This document shows, one piece after another, positions 1 to 8,608 of a DNA stretch of 64,000 nt. The DNA is from Abditibacteriaceae bacterium (GTDB lineage: Bacteria > Armatimonadota > Abditibacteriia > Abditibacteriales > Abditibacteriaceae), in contig JAFAZH010000004.1 in the NCBI GenBank assembly GCA_019239895.1, positions 434,001 through 498,000 of the forward strand, written 5' to 3'. The notes below the pieces were generated by a model. It was not told where the DNA came from and ran no database searches. It saw only the letters and a list, made by a program, of their open reading frames with translations. How positions within the stretch are numbered: the first letter of the stretch is position 1; every line of letters starts with the position of its first letter. The position numbers were made by a program, and so were the translations under genes.

Positions 1-1770
1 TTAGACCGCGCTTGTCGGGGCGAAAATCTCTATGATTATGAGGCTCGCTTGCGCTGCAAAGATGGTACCATTCGCTATGTCCAGATGAATTCCAGCAGCT
101 ACTGGGAGAATAACGATCTCGTGCATATCTGCTTCTTCATGCACGACATCACCGACCGCAAAAAGGCTCAGGAAGTGCGTTCGGAACTGGCAGCCATTGT
201 TGAGTCAACCGATGATGCGATTATTGGCGAGACTTTGGACGGCATTGTGACCAGTTGGAATGCCGGTGCCGCGAAAACCTTCGGTTATGCCGTGGCTGAG
301 ATCGTGGGGCAGCCTATTATGATGCTGGCTCCGCCCGGTCTTAATGACGAACTCAGCGACTTCCTCAATCGCATTAAGCGCGGCGAGCATATCTATAATG
401 TTGAAACTGTGCGCAGGCGCAAGGATGGCAGCCTCCTAGATGTTTCGCTCACGCTCTCACCGATTCAAGATCAGCACGGCCAAGTAGTTGGGGTTTCCAC
501 CATTGCCCGCGACATCAGCGAGCGAAAGAAAACAGAGACCGAGCGCAATGAACTCCTTGAACGAGAGCAAGCCGCGCGCAGTGAGGCAGAGCAGGCCAGC
601 CGCATCAAAGATGAGTTTTTAGCTGTTCTCTCTCACGAGTTACGCACGCCCTTAACCGCAATTCTGGGTTGGGCCAGTCTGCTCCAACGCGGCACGATGG
701 GAGCCGAAGATATGCTGCGGGGCTTACAGATTATCGAGCGCAATGCCCGCGCCCAGACTCAGCTTATCGAAGACCTCTTGGATGTCAGTCGCATCATTGC
801 AGGCAAGTTACGCATGGAGTCCAAGGTAGTGGACTTACCCGCCGTTATTGAAGCGGCGCTGGAATCGGTGCGCCCCGCTGCCGCCGCTAAACATATTGAG
901 CTGTCCCAAAGCATAGACCCCCAGGCCACATCCATGCAAGGTGATGCCCACCGCTTGCAGCAGATTATAGCGAACCTGCTCTCCAACGCGGTCAAGTTCA
1001 CACCCGAAGGTGGCCAGGTGCGAATCTTTTTAGAGCGTGTCAACCATCACGTCCAGATTATCGTGCGGGATAACGGGCAAGGCATCCCCGCAGAGTTTCT
1101 GCCCCACGTCTTTGAAAGATTTCAACAGGCCGATTCATCCACCACGCGGCGCTACGGCGGCCTGGGTTTAGGCTTAGGTATTGTGCGGCAACTGGTTGAA
1201 CTGCATGGCGGCAGCGTGCGCGCCACCAGCGAGGGCGAAGGGCGTGGCTCCACATTCACCGTGACCTTGCCTGTCTCTCCGGCTTATGCCAATCAAGCCC
1301 CGGCAGAAATGCCACCTGCGGCCTCTCAAGATCAAAACGGGCAAGCAGCATTGCCTGCTTCGGCGTTAAAGGGAGTCAACATTTTAGTTGTGGATGACGA
1401 CCCAGACACTTGTGAAGTTATCCGTCGCATTCTGGAAGGCAATGCGGCATTTGTGATCACCGCCTATTCCTCCCCGGAAGCCTTGAACATGTTGCAACAG
1501 CATAAACCAGACATCCTCATCAGCGACATAGGAATGCCTGGCGAAGATGGTTACACCCTCATCCAGAGGATTCGTGCGCTACCTGATGGGTTGGGCCATG
1601 ACCTCCCCGCCGTTGCCCTGACCGCCTTTGCACGCAGTGAAGATCAGACCCGCGCCCTTAACAGCGGCTTTCAGCAGCACCTTGCCAAGCCAGTTGATCC
1701 GGCAGAGTTGGTTGCTACTATTGTTCCTCTGGTTAACCGAGCAAACATTATACAGCCGGAATTGGCTTAA
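1..1770 (+). CDS. Hybrid sensor histidine kinase/response regulator, 5' truncated by window edge
   Basis: The reading frame is open from base 1, so the true start lies outside the window; 589 residues are visible. Order: end of a PAS/PAC module, a complete PAS domain (about 65-175), a HisKA dimerisation domain with phospho-acceptor His near visible residue 212 ([15 protein letters not shown]), a HATPase_c domain (N box NLLSNAVKFTPEGG, G boxes DNGQGIP and GGLGLGLGI), then a C-terminal receiver domain (LVVDDDPDT, phospho-Asp near 509 in SDIGMPGEDGY, Lys in LAKPVDP). No membrane segment is seen in this part, so sensing is probably through the PAS domains. The HisKA-receiver order implies intramolecular phosphotransfer, with an output partner not visible here. 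The family is secure; the signal is unknown. Confidence 0.93.
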   Translation, partial: LDRACRGENLYDYEARLRCKDGTIRYVQMNSSSYWENNDLVHICFFMHDITDRKKAQEVRSELAAIVESTDDAIIGETLDGIVTSWNAGAAKTFGYAVAEIVGQPIMMLAPPGLNDELSDFLNRIKRGEHIYNVETVRRRKDGSLLDVSLTLSPIQDQHGQVVGVSTIARDISERKKTETERNELLEREQAARSEAEQASRIKDEFLAVLSHELRTPLTAILGWASLLQRGTMGAEDMLRGLQIIERNARAQTQLIEDLLDVSRIIAGKLRMESKVVDLPAVIEAALESVRPAAAAKHIELSQSIDPQATSMQGDAHRLQQIIANLLSNAVKFTPEGGQVRIFLERVNHHVQIIVRDNGQGIPAEFLPHVFERFQQADSSTTRRYGGLGLGLGIVRQLVELHGGSVRATSEGEGRGSTFTVTLPVSPAYANQAPAEMPPAASQDQNGQAALPASALKGVNILVVDDDPDTCEVIRRILEGNAAFVITAYSSPEALNMLQQHKPDILISDIGMPGEDGYTLIQRIRALPDGLGHDLPAVALTAFARSEDQTRALNSGFQQHLAKPVDPAELVATIVPLVNRANIIQPELA

Positions 1771-1905
1771 CTTCCGCGACAAAATTGAAGTGGATAACAG
1801 CAACCAGAGTACCTCTCCAACGTCATATTCATTGTCGAATCATAGGCATCTCTTATCAGTATTTGTGGTGATACGAGATAGCACAAAGGCAGGGAATTTA
1901 AAACG

Positions 1906-2361
1906 ATGAACCAAGGTTCTCTCTATAACAACGTCAAGACGTTCATGCTGCTGGCAGGCTTAACTGGCCTGCTGATTGGCGCAGGTTACCTGATGGGCGG
2001 GCGCAATGGGCTTATCATCGCCATTGGTATTACTCTGGTAATGAACTTCGTCAGCTACTGGTTTTCCGACAAGATCGCTCTCGCCATGAGTGGCGCACGC
2101 GAAGTCAACCCGGCGGAAGCACCGCAACTCTACGCGACAGTTCAACATCTCACCCAGCGGGCTAACTTGCCGATGCCGCGTCTTTATGTCATTCCTTCAA
2201 TGGCACCTAACGCCTTTGCCACCGGACGTGACCCCAAGCACTCGGCGGTTGCCGTGACCCAGGGCATTATGCAGATGTTGAACCAGGAAGAATTGGAGGG
2301 TGTCATTGCCCACGAACTGGCGCACATCAAGCACCGCGACCTGCCGCCCCCGTCAATCTAG
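1906..2361 (+). pseudogene. htpX: HtpX-like M48 membrane metalloprotease, truncated
   Basis: The N-terminal half is a clear HtpX homologue: two hydrophobic segments (about 12-30 and 33-53), the conserved segment PRLYVIPSMAPNAFATGR, and the zinc motif HELAH near residue 141 followed by IKHRD. Directly after this the match stops and six unrelated residues precede a TAG. HtpX proteins are about 280-300 aa; here 151 remain, and the second helical pair and third zinc ligand (Glu) are missing. The break coincides with the end of an ATPase remnant on the other strand, so the gene was probably cut by insertion or deletion. The product should be inactive as a protease. Confidence 0.85.
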
Positions 2362-2983
2362 TTTGAGCCGGATACCGTGTCGAGAATATCACCGGCGGGC
2401 ATTTTGCGTAAATGCTGCACCACGACTAGTGCAACGTTGTGATGATCAGCGAGCTTTTTCAGGTCAGCCAACACATTGTAATCTTCACCGTAGATACTGG
2501 CGCCCTTTTTTGTGGTGGTCGCACCTTCTGCAAAGTATCAATAATAATCAGGCGACAGTTATCTACAGTTGTTAACCACGCTTCCAATTTTTTAAGCCCG
2601 CCAGCATCTAAGCGTGGCCATTCAGTCGCGAAGGTTAGGTGACCTGGAGATAAAGGGGGGTTCCCCCGAAGTTGCCTGATGCACGTTTGCAGCCGGGGCT
2701 GTGTGTCCTCGAGCGCAAGATAAAGACCACATCCTTTTTCGACGCCCATGTCAAACAGCGGATGACCAGAGGCCACAGCCAGGGATAATTGCAGCAAGAA
2801 CCACGATTTGCCGATTTTAGGGCGCCCCGCCAGCACCACCAATCCCTCACGCAGTAGCCCTTGAATCACCCAGCGTGGTGGCGAAAATTGCTTCTGCATC
2901 AGGGCCGCAGCATCTACCGTGCCCGGTAATACAGGAGGCGTTTGGCGACCGTGGACTAAATTCGCGTCACTCTCCATCGTCAT
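2358..2983 (-). pseudogene. RepA-like AAA_25 ATPase remnant, frameshifted and truncated
   Basis: The N-terminal 150 residues read as a RecA-fold ATPase of the RepA/AAA_25 type found in plasmids and integrative elements: Walker A in AGRPKIGKSW, Walker B in RLIIIDTLQ, and a following KVRPPQK. In the listed frame the protein ends in nonsense after an A6 run (plus 2506-2511). A one-base shift restores family-like sequence (GASIYGEDYNVLADLKKLAD, then VALVVVQHLRK and DTVSGS) down to a TAG at 2358. The domain then breaks off where it meets htpX. Both a frameshift and loss of the C-terminus are visible, so this is a relic. The A6 shift alone could be a sequencing error; the truncation could not. Confidence 0.8.
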
Positions 2984-3047
2984 TTTCCCCCTGACGCCCT
3001 TGGCGCAGTTCCTCTAGATTACGGAATACGTGAAACATGTCCTCCAT
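2967..3047 (-). CDS. Possible 26-aa ORF overlapping the start of the ATPase remnant
   Basis: ATG at 3047 opens a 26-codon frame (MEDMFHVFRNLEELRQGR...) ending in TGA at 2967, overlapping the ATPase start by 17 nt in the same direction. It could be the tail of an upstream gene of the lost element, or chance. No Shine-Dalgarno is visible. Confidence 0.2.
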   Translation of the reverse strand: MEDMFHVFRNLEELRQGRQGENDDGE

Positions 3048-3077
3048 ATTTAAATTCAGGTAATTATCACAGAATTG

Positions 3078-3097
3078 GCACCAACATAAACTGGTGC
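3078..3097. repeat. Short inverted repeat before the IS1595 transposase start
   Basis: GCACCA and TGGTGC flank an 8-nt loop, ending 1 nt before the transposase ATG. It may be part of the left terminal region of the insertion sequence or a stem in its mRNA leader. The right end of the element is lost, so terminal repeats cannot be compared. Confidence 0.35.
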
Positions 3098-3098
3098 T

Positions 3099-3713
3099 AT
3101 GAGTTTAGAAAGCTATCGCAGCCTTGTCACGACTGAGAATAAAGCCCGCTTGCACTTGGTCAAACAGTGTTGGCCGAGCCGTTCGCGTTTTTGCATCCGT
3201 TGCGGCAGCCAAAAAGTCCAGCGCTTGGCCGCAAAGCGTTATCGCTGCCCAGCCTGCAAATATACCTTTGCCGACTTCACCGGACGCTGGATTGGCCAAC
3301 TTAACATCAGCGCCCAGCAGTGGTTGTGGCTGATTAAACTGTTCGAGTTGGATGTCTCCAGCCACCGTATCGCAGGAGAGTTGGAATTGAGCTATCCGAC
3401 GGCACTCAAAGCGACGCACCTGATCCGTTTGGCGATAGTGGCCCATGCTGAGGACTTTGCCGAGTTCGCGGGTGAAGTGGAGTTAGACGAAAGCTACTTT
3501 GGCAGCAAACGCAAGGGGCGGCGCGGACGCGGAGCGGCGGGTAAAGTGCCAGTTTTTGGCATTTTGGAGCGGGCGGGACGGGTCAAAGTGGAAGTGGTCA
3601 AGGATATTCAATGGCAAAGGTGTGCCCGAAGGTGTGGGGGCTGCATCGAACCCCCACGATGCCCGCCGCCTTTCCCAAACGTCCTATCAGTTGCAGTAGC
3701 CCGTCCCGTGTGA
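3099..3713 (+). pseudogene. IS1595/ISXO2-like transposase, truncated and fused to antisense integrase sequence
   Basis: The first 170 residues are a typical IS1595-type transposase: zinc finger (CIRCG...CPACKYTF), a helical region, then the start of the DDE_Tnp_IS1595 catalytic domain with its first Asp in VELDESYFGSKRKGRRGRG and the strand KVPVFGILERAGRVKVEVV. After about nt 3605 the frame enters sequence that is the reverse complement of the neighbouring tyrosine recombinase's HxxR region, so the last 35 residues are not transposase. The remaining catalytic Asp and Glu are absent, so it cannot transpose by itself. Confidence 0.85.
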
Positions 3714-4466
3714 GGGTCTCTCCCGAACGTAGCCCTCGATCCGACAAAAAAAAGCGTCACCCTCATCCCTATGTTGCTCCTTGAGATACTGCCATAACGA
3801 CTTAGAAGTCCCTCGCCCAAAGTACACCAACCGTCGTTTGTTACCTTTTCCCTGAACAGTGGCTCGGTGTCCCTGGAGATCCAAATCCCTCATCCTCAGC
3901 GTACACATCTCCGAGGCACGGCAACCTATATCAAGCAGGAAATGCACAATAGCCACGTTGCGCCTGGCGTGAAGCGATCGTTGGGCGGCACTAATCAGCG
4001 CGGTTGTCTGATTGGCCGTAAATGGCTGTACCTGCTCGGAGCGCAGAAGAGGTGTGGCGATACAATCCAGTGGCGATGTGGCCAGGGTGCCTTCCTGCAC
4101 GATCCAGTTGAACAGAGTCCTGAGTTCGCGGTAGTATCGGTGTAAGGTTGCCGACCGCACGGGGTATCGGTTCCTGGGATTGCCCCAACGACCACAGCCA
4201 TCTTTATGGCCGTTGGCAATATGTGCCAGCAACAGACGCAGCTCAGCTACGCCACAGACTTCTGAATTGCGCTGAGTCAGAAACCATAGCAGCTTTCTGG
4301 CGAAATCACGCCGGAATTCTAAGGTGCGCGGGGAATGCTGACGAAAGTCGCCGTCCAACAGCCATTCCTGGGCCAGACGGTTTAGATCCTCTAACTTGAT
4401 CTGTGCGCCGGATGGGGAAGATTCGCCCGCTTTGATTTTTTGAAAAGCAGGCTGTGTTTTTTCCAT
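3609..4466 (-). pseudogene. Tyrosine recombinase/integrase, frameshifted, C-terminus lost
   Basis: The likely start is ATG 4466, which has GGAGGG 4 nt upstream; an ORF start 28 codons earlier has no such support. The N-terminal SAM-like core-binding domain (LDGDFRQHSPRTLEFRRDFA) is followed by a catalytic domain with box-I Arg in IGCRASEMCTLRMRDLDLQG and Lys in VQGKGNKRRLV. The frame breaks at an A8 run (plus 3746-3753). Two further frames then carry the expected continuation (ETLTRDGLLQLIGRLGK and RCSPHTFGHTFAIEY). There the usual HxxR is HTFG, so box-II Arg is lost, and the Tyr region is missing because the match ends at the transposase junction near 3608. Its position next to the 3' side of tRNA-Ala suggests a former element integrated there. 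Confidence 0.82.
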
Positions 4467-4532
4467 TTTACCCTCCAAAATTTGATTTTGAAGGGCGGTG
4501 GGACGCCTTAAACGCGCAGAAATGTCCAACTT

Positions 4533-4561
4533 TAAGCGTAAAATTCGCACTTTTACGCTTA
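4533..4561. promoter_or_regulatory. 11-bp inverted repeat between integrase remnant and tRNA-Ala
   Basis: TAAGCGTAAAA and TTTTACGCTTA flank a 7-nt loop. It lies downstream of tRNA-Ala on the minus strand and upstream of the integrase ATG. It could be a tRNA terminator, an operator for the integrase, or a core attachment stem. It is AT-rich with no clear T tract on either side. Confidence 0.4.
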
Positions 4562-4578
4562 ATTCAGGGGTTTTGTAA

Positions 4579-4650
4579 TGGAGCTACTCGGATTCGAACC
4601 GAGGACATCCTGCTTGCAAAGCAGGCGCTCTCCCACTGAGCTATAGCCCC
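4579..4650 (-). tRNA. tRNA-Ala(TGC)
   Basis: A full cloverleaf: acceptor GGGGCTA/TAGCTCC with the alanine identity pair G3:U70, anticodon loop TTTGCAA in a perfect 5-bp stem, T loop TTCGAAT, A73. CCA is not encoded. The 3' end faces the integrase remnant, the usual geometry of an integration site. Confidence 0.95.
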
Positions 4651-4777
4651 AACTGCATCCTTAAATATAGCGCAAATCCGATTCCGTATCAAGTTCAGGA
4701 GGCATTTAAAGATTTAGCAGGAGAGCAGGAGGCAAAGAAAGCAAGAGAATAGTTGTGGCCGTGTCTTAATTTAACAG

Positions 4778-4910
4778 GGCTTACGCAGACCCGCTGCTAA
4801 AGCAGCGGGCTGAGGGCAAAAACCCGGTGAACCGGGCTGGCGTTGGCTCATTAGCCCCGTTCAGGGGGCTTCCCTTGCAATTCAGCCCGCTGCTTTAGTG
4901 GGTCTAAGCC
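4778..4910. repeat. REP/MITE-like inverted repeat element
   Basis: This fills most of the roughly 300-bp gap after tRNA-Ala. The outer arms GGCTTACGCAGACCC...CTAAAGCAGCGGGCTGA and their inverted partner (ending TGGGTCTAAGCC) enclose two smaller hairpins, CCCGGTGAACCGGG and AGCCCCGTTCAGGGGGCT. Each outer arm is itself palindromic (CCCGCTGCTAAAGCAGCGGG). No ORF or promoter is evident in it. Confidence 0.75.
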
Positions 4911-4957
4911 AGTCCTATTTACTTTAATTTCTGGCTTCCATCTTTCTTGGTTTCCTG

Positions 4958-6145
4958 TTAAGCCTTGAGGAATTTGCCAATCATAGCAGCAGCGACTTCG
5001 TCGCAGGCTTGCGCGGCTCCGTCACCACCTTGATTGGTAGCCGCTAAGACGGCAAAGTTTTTCAGGGGAGCCATCCACACCACAGCATAATTCATGTTGT
5101 TGCTGCCCGCGTGCATCAGCACCCGTCCCCCACCCCAATCGCGCTCAGTGGCTATCCAACCGGCCATATACTCACCGCCAAAAGGCGTCGTGTGCAGCTT
5201 TTTGAAAGTCTCTGGTTTGAGCAGGCTACCGCGATTACGACCTTCTTGCACATGCGCTAAAACGAACTTGGCCCAGTCGCCAATAGCGCAATGTACGGTG
5301 CCAGCCGGGGCAATCACGGAGGGGTTATCGCTCATCGGCCCTGGTTCTATGGGAAAGTGCGTGGTGCCATTCATAAGATGCTGCCAGGGTTGATCTATTT
5401 TGCCCGCTGTACCCATTGCCCCAAATCCGGCAGTGGTGATGGCCAGCGGTTGAAAGAGTTGCTGCGTGATGTAATCTTCCCAGGCTATATTCGTTAATCG
5501 CTCGACAATAATGCCCAGCAAAGCATAATTCACATTCGAGTAGACATACTTCGTGCCTGGCTCATAATCTGGCGCTTCGCGCAAGAACAGGGACGCGTAG
5601 GCTTGACGCTGCTCGCGTGGCGTGCCCGGCAAGTGATGCATATCCGCGAAGGTTTTGCCCTCCGGCCAACTGCGCTCCGCAAACCCACCGCGCTGCGCCA
5701 ACATCATCTCTACTGTGACATCTTTTAGTTTCGGATGCGTGGTTGCAGCTAAATCAGGAAATGACTGCTCCAGGGTAGTCTTCCAGGTCACTTTCCCCCG
5801 CTCGACTAACATGCCTATGAGGGTGGCCGTCATCGCTTTGGTACAGGAGCCGAGATGAAATTGGTCTTTGATGGTGACAGGAACATCAGCGCCGTACTTA
5901 CGCACCCCCACTGCTGCTTGAGTGACAGTGTGCCCATTGAGCACCACAGCACAGGCCAAGGCGGGAAGATCATGCGCTTGCCGAATCTTTTTCAAGGCAA
6001 GCACAACCTCTGCATTCTGGCTCTTATCTGCGCCTTTAGGAATCTGACTTTGTGGCGTAGACGCTGGACTTCCCAGCACCGACGATAGAGTAGCAATGCT
6101 CATGGCGCTTGTTCCCTCTATAAACTGCCGTCGTGTCACCCGCAT
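4958..6145 (-). CDS. Tat-exported serine hydrolase (class C beta-lactamase/PBP4* family)
   Basis: ATG 6145 is chosen because GGGGAG lies 6 nt upstream and the product then begins MRVTRRQFIEG, a twin-arginine signal; a start 33 codons earlier adds Cys-rich nonsense. The mature region is a beta-lactamase-related serine hydrolase of about 395 aa. It has the nucleophile motif SxxK in LGSCTKAM (near residue 100), YxN in YSNVNY (near 205) and an HxG triad in MHAGSNN (near 345). Family members act in the periplasm as D-aminopeptidases, esterases or carboxypeptidases on peptides and esters; substrate cannot be predicted. It lies in a minus-strand run with the aldo/keto reductase upstream (121-nt gap). 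Confidence 0.88.
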   Translation of the reverse strand: MRVTRRQFIEGTSAMSIATLSSVLGSPASTPQSQIPKGADKSQNAEVVLALKKIRQAHDLPALACAVVLNGHTVTQAAVGVRKYGADVPVTIKDQFHLGSCTKAMTATLIGMLVERGKVTWKTTLEQSFPDLAATTHPKLKDVTVEMMLAQRGGFAERSWPEGKTFADMHHLPGTPREQRQAYASLFLREAPDYEPGTKYVYSNVNYALLGIIVERLTNIAWEDYITQQLFQPLAITTAGFGAMGTAGKIDQPWQHLMNGTTHFPIEPGPMSDNPSVIAPAGTVHCAIGDWAKFVLAHVQEGRNRGSLLKPETFKKLHTTPFGGEYMAGWIATERDWGGGRVLMHAGSNNMNYAVVWMAPLKNFAVLAATNQGGDGAAQACDEVAAAMIGKFLKA

Positions 6146-6266
6146 TTTCTTCTCCCCATAAACAGACGCGATTATTTCCCAACCAAAACAACACGCCACC
6201 CAACCAGAACAATTGAGTGGCGTGCCGCAAGTTTCACTACACATGGGTTGCTTACAGCGCAGTCAC

Positions 6267-7193
6267 TCACAGAGCCGCCGCCAGGCGATAACCAACTTCA
6301 TTGAGGGCAAACTGTGTCCCGTGTAGCAGTTGATCTACATGCTCAATTTTCTCGACCCCAACCACAAAGGCATCCACCACACCCGACTCGACCTGGAAGC
6401 GATAGCATTCATTGGGGGACATGGCATTGCCGCCGCGCACGAGGTCGCCCTCGCCCACGACTTTCATGCCTATCATGCCCTGCCCTTTCTGGCGCATCTG
6501 CGCAAAGAGGGCACGCGCTGTTTCAACATCAGCATCCATGTGCGAAGCCTTAGAGTTCCAGCGCACCTGGTTAATCTGCACCCAGTCGCTGGCCGCTGCC
6601 GCTTTCAATGCGCCAAAGCTGTGACAGGTAACGCCGTGCGCCCGAATCTTACCGGCTTGCCGAGCTTCTTCAAAGACATCCATCACGCCACGATACTTGG
6701 TCGTCCAGTCGTCTTCGGTGACGCAGTGAATAATCAGAGAGTCAATATACTCCGTGCCCAGTTCATTGAGGAAGCGGTCTATATCTTGTTTGGCGTGTTG
6801 TGGATTGCGGTGATCCGTCTTGGTTTGAATCACATACTGCTCACGCGGCACGCCCTGCATCGCCCTGGCGAAGTAAGGGTGGGAGCCATAGGAATCGGCC
6901 AGGTCAAAGAAGTTAATACCGTTATCAAAGGCATGACGCATCAGTTGGGTAAAGACTTCCTGCCCTAAGCGGGTTTGATTCGATTGATGGCCGGAACCGA
7001 TACTGCCCGTGCCAACTCCGACCATCGAAATCTTGAGACCACTATTGCCCAGTGTGACCTTATCCGTTGGCTTCTTCACTCCTGGAGCCGCACTTGCTTG
7101 ATGTAAATTGCTGACCGACAGCGATCCTGCGGCTACGGCCCCAGTTGCCACCACAGCTTTGCCAAGAAATTCCCGACGGTTTAATTTATCCAT
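6267..7193 (-). CDS. Aldo/keto reductase with Tat signal
   Basis: 308 aa. The N-terminus MDKLNRREFLGKAVVATG is a twin-arginine signal ending near A36, followed by an NAD(P)H-dependent aldo/keto reductase barrel. The catalytic tetrad is readable: Asp and Tyr in FDLADSYGSH, Lys in IQTKTDH, His in DSLIIHCVTED. Export with cofactor bound is the usual reason for the Tat route. The closest general group is the exported AKRs found beside Gfo/Idh oxidoreductases in Planctomycetes and Acidobacteria, which fits the next gene upstream. Substrate is unknown, probably a sugar or keto-sugar. Confidence 0.9.
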   Translation of the reverse strand: MDKLNRREFLGKAVVATGAVAAGSLSVSNLHQASAAPGVKKPTDKVTLGNSGLKISMVGVGTGSIGSGHQSNQTRLGQEVFTQLMRHAFDNGINFFDLADSYGSHPYFARAMQGVPREQYVIQTKTDHRNPQHAKQDIDRFLNELGTEYIDSLIIHCVTEDDWTTKYRGVMDVFEEARQAGKIRAHGVTCHSFGALKAAAASDWVQINQVRWNSKASHMDADVETARALFAQMRQKGQGMIGMKVVGEGDLVRGGNAMSPNECYRFQVESGVVDAFVVGVEKIEHVDQLLHGTQFALNEVGYRLAAAL

Positions 7194-7215
7194 AGCACAC
7201 CTCTACTTATATTTT

Positions 7216-7335
7216 AATGGGACGCAAAGCTATGCTACGCTAATTTCATGCGCTATTTGGGCGCTATCAGTCCAAAAGAGAAATAGCGTTCTTTTGCGTT
7301 GCGCAGCATGGCGTAACGTAGTTTTGCATCCCATT
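7216..7335. repeat. Inverted-repeat element between AKR and Gfo/Idh genes
   Basis: About 25-bp imperfect terminal arms (AATGGGACGCAAAGCTATGC and its inverse ending GTTTTGCATCCCATT) enclose a second inverted pair, GCGCTATTT and AAATAGCG. It occupies almost the whole 157-bp gap between two co-directional genes and carries no ORF. Confidence 0.65.
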
Positions 7336-7350
7336 TCCGTGCCACACTTG

Positions 7351-8478
7351 TCACGCGCCGGGTGCCGGGGTGAAGGTGGTCGTCAAATCCTGTGCTGTGC
7401 CAGTCTCCGCCGCTCGGTAGCCACTTTCAATAATGTCAATCACATGGCGCGCGTGTTCGGGCGTCGAAATAGTGGGCGTGCCTTCGCGCACCAGGTCTAC
7501 AAGTTGCATGATGTCCTCATAGACATGCGCTTCTTCCATCTTCTCATGCTGCCCTGTCACATGCGGCAGTAAGGCGCTATCATTCAACGCTTCGGCTTTT
7601 TCACGGCCCGGATAGTCAATGGGCTGGTTGTTGAGCTTTTTGTCAGTGATGCTGCCCTTGGTGCCAAAGAAAGTCGGGCGAGCAAAGGGCGTAAGGGTGC
7701 CCGACGCCGTGCCATAGACAAAAGCAAAAAGGGCATTGCCGAAGTCCACCAGAATTAATGTATTATCATCGCAACCAGTGGGCACCATATTGCCTTTGAA
7801 CTCGCGCTCCTTGATCGCCGTGCCAGAAACCGCCGTTACCCGCTGGGCCGGGCCAAGGATGCCAGTGAGGGTGTGCAGTCCATAAACCGTCATATCATAA
7901 AGTGGCCCGCCACCGGGCTTGCGCCAATACCAAGACGGGTCAATGTTGCTTAGCACATCGTTGCCCTCACGCACCCGTTCATGCTCATGATAGTCGCCAA
8001 AACCGGCTCCCGTCGCGGCCCAGATAAGCTGGCCCAATTTGCCGTCTTGAATAAGTTGGCGAATCCGCTTATTGTGGGGGCGCAGCATTTCTCCCGGTGA
8101 AGCGACTAACTTAATGCCCTTGGCCTCAGCACGTCGAATCAAGTCATCGGCTTCAGCGACGGTGGTGGTCATGGTCTTGTTGAAATGCACATGCTTGCCT
8201 GCTTCAATGGCTTTAACACCCTGGTCATAGTGCATTCCAATCGGGGTGCCTACCGTAATGGCATCAATATCACCGTTAGCTAACATTTCATCGTAATCTT
8301 CAAATGCCTGCGGCACCCCAAACTTTTCGGCGGCAGCGGCGGCGCGCCCAGGCACGGTATCACATACGGCACCCAGGACGACACTCTGTGCATAATCGCC
8401 AATGCTTAAATGCGCCAAAGCGCCGCGTAAACCGATGCTGCCTGCACCCAAAACACCCATCCGAAGAGGCTTTGCCAT
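7351..8478 (-). CDS. Gfo/Idh/MocA family oxidoreductase
   Basis: The start ATG 8478 (MAKPLRMGVLG) has AGGAG upstream; a longer frame adds 25 unrelated residues. An N-terminal Rossmann domain shows GAGSIGLRG and the strand VVLGAVCDT. The C-terminal alpha/beta domain carries the typical GDYHEHERVREG...SWYWRKPGGGPLYDMTVYGLHTL stretch. The canonical EKP motif of the family, which holds the nicotinamide and catalytic Lys, reads NKT here (HFNKTMTTT): the Lys is kept but its neighbours differ. It probably oxidises or reduces a sugar or inositol-like polyol with NAD(P). No signal peptide, so cytoplasmic. Confidence 0.9.
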   Translation of the reverse strand: MAKPLRMGVLGAGSIGLRGALAHLSIGDYAQSVVLGAVCDTVPGRAAAAAEKFGVPQAFEDYDEMLANGDIDAITVGTPIGMHYDQGVKAIEAGKHVHFNKTMTTTVAEADDLIRRAEAKGIKLVASPGEMLRPHNKRIRQLIQDGKLGQLIWAATGAGFGDYHEHERVREGNDVLSNIDPSWYWRKPGGGPLYDMTVYGLHTLTGILGPAQRVTAVSGTAIKEREFKGNMVPTGCDDNTLILVDFGNALFAFVYGTASGTLTPFARPTFFGTKGSITDKKLNNQPIDYPGREKAEALNDSALLPHVTGQHEKMEEAHVYEDIMQLVDLVREGTPTISTPEHARHVIDIIESGYRAAETGTAQDLTTTFTPAPGA

Positions 8479-8608
8479 AAAATTAAAACTCCTACTCTTA
8501 AAAGGTTTACCTGATTCTCTTAATATAGCTGATACGCCTCTGTCTGGCTGCAATTCTTTTCTCTTGCTCCTGTTGCCGTGAGGGTATTAGCCTGGGAAAC
8601 TCAGGGCC

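Noticed and set aside
2459-4550. An intact integrative element or defence island
   Set aside because: All three genes are truncated or frameshifted and no cargo gene is intact.
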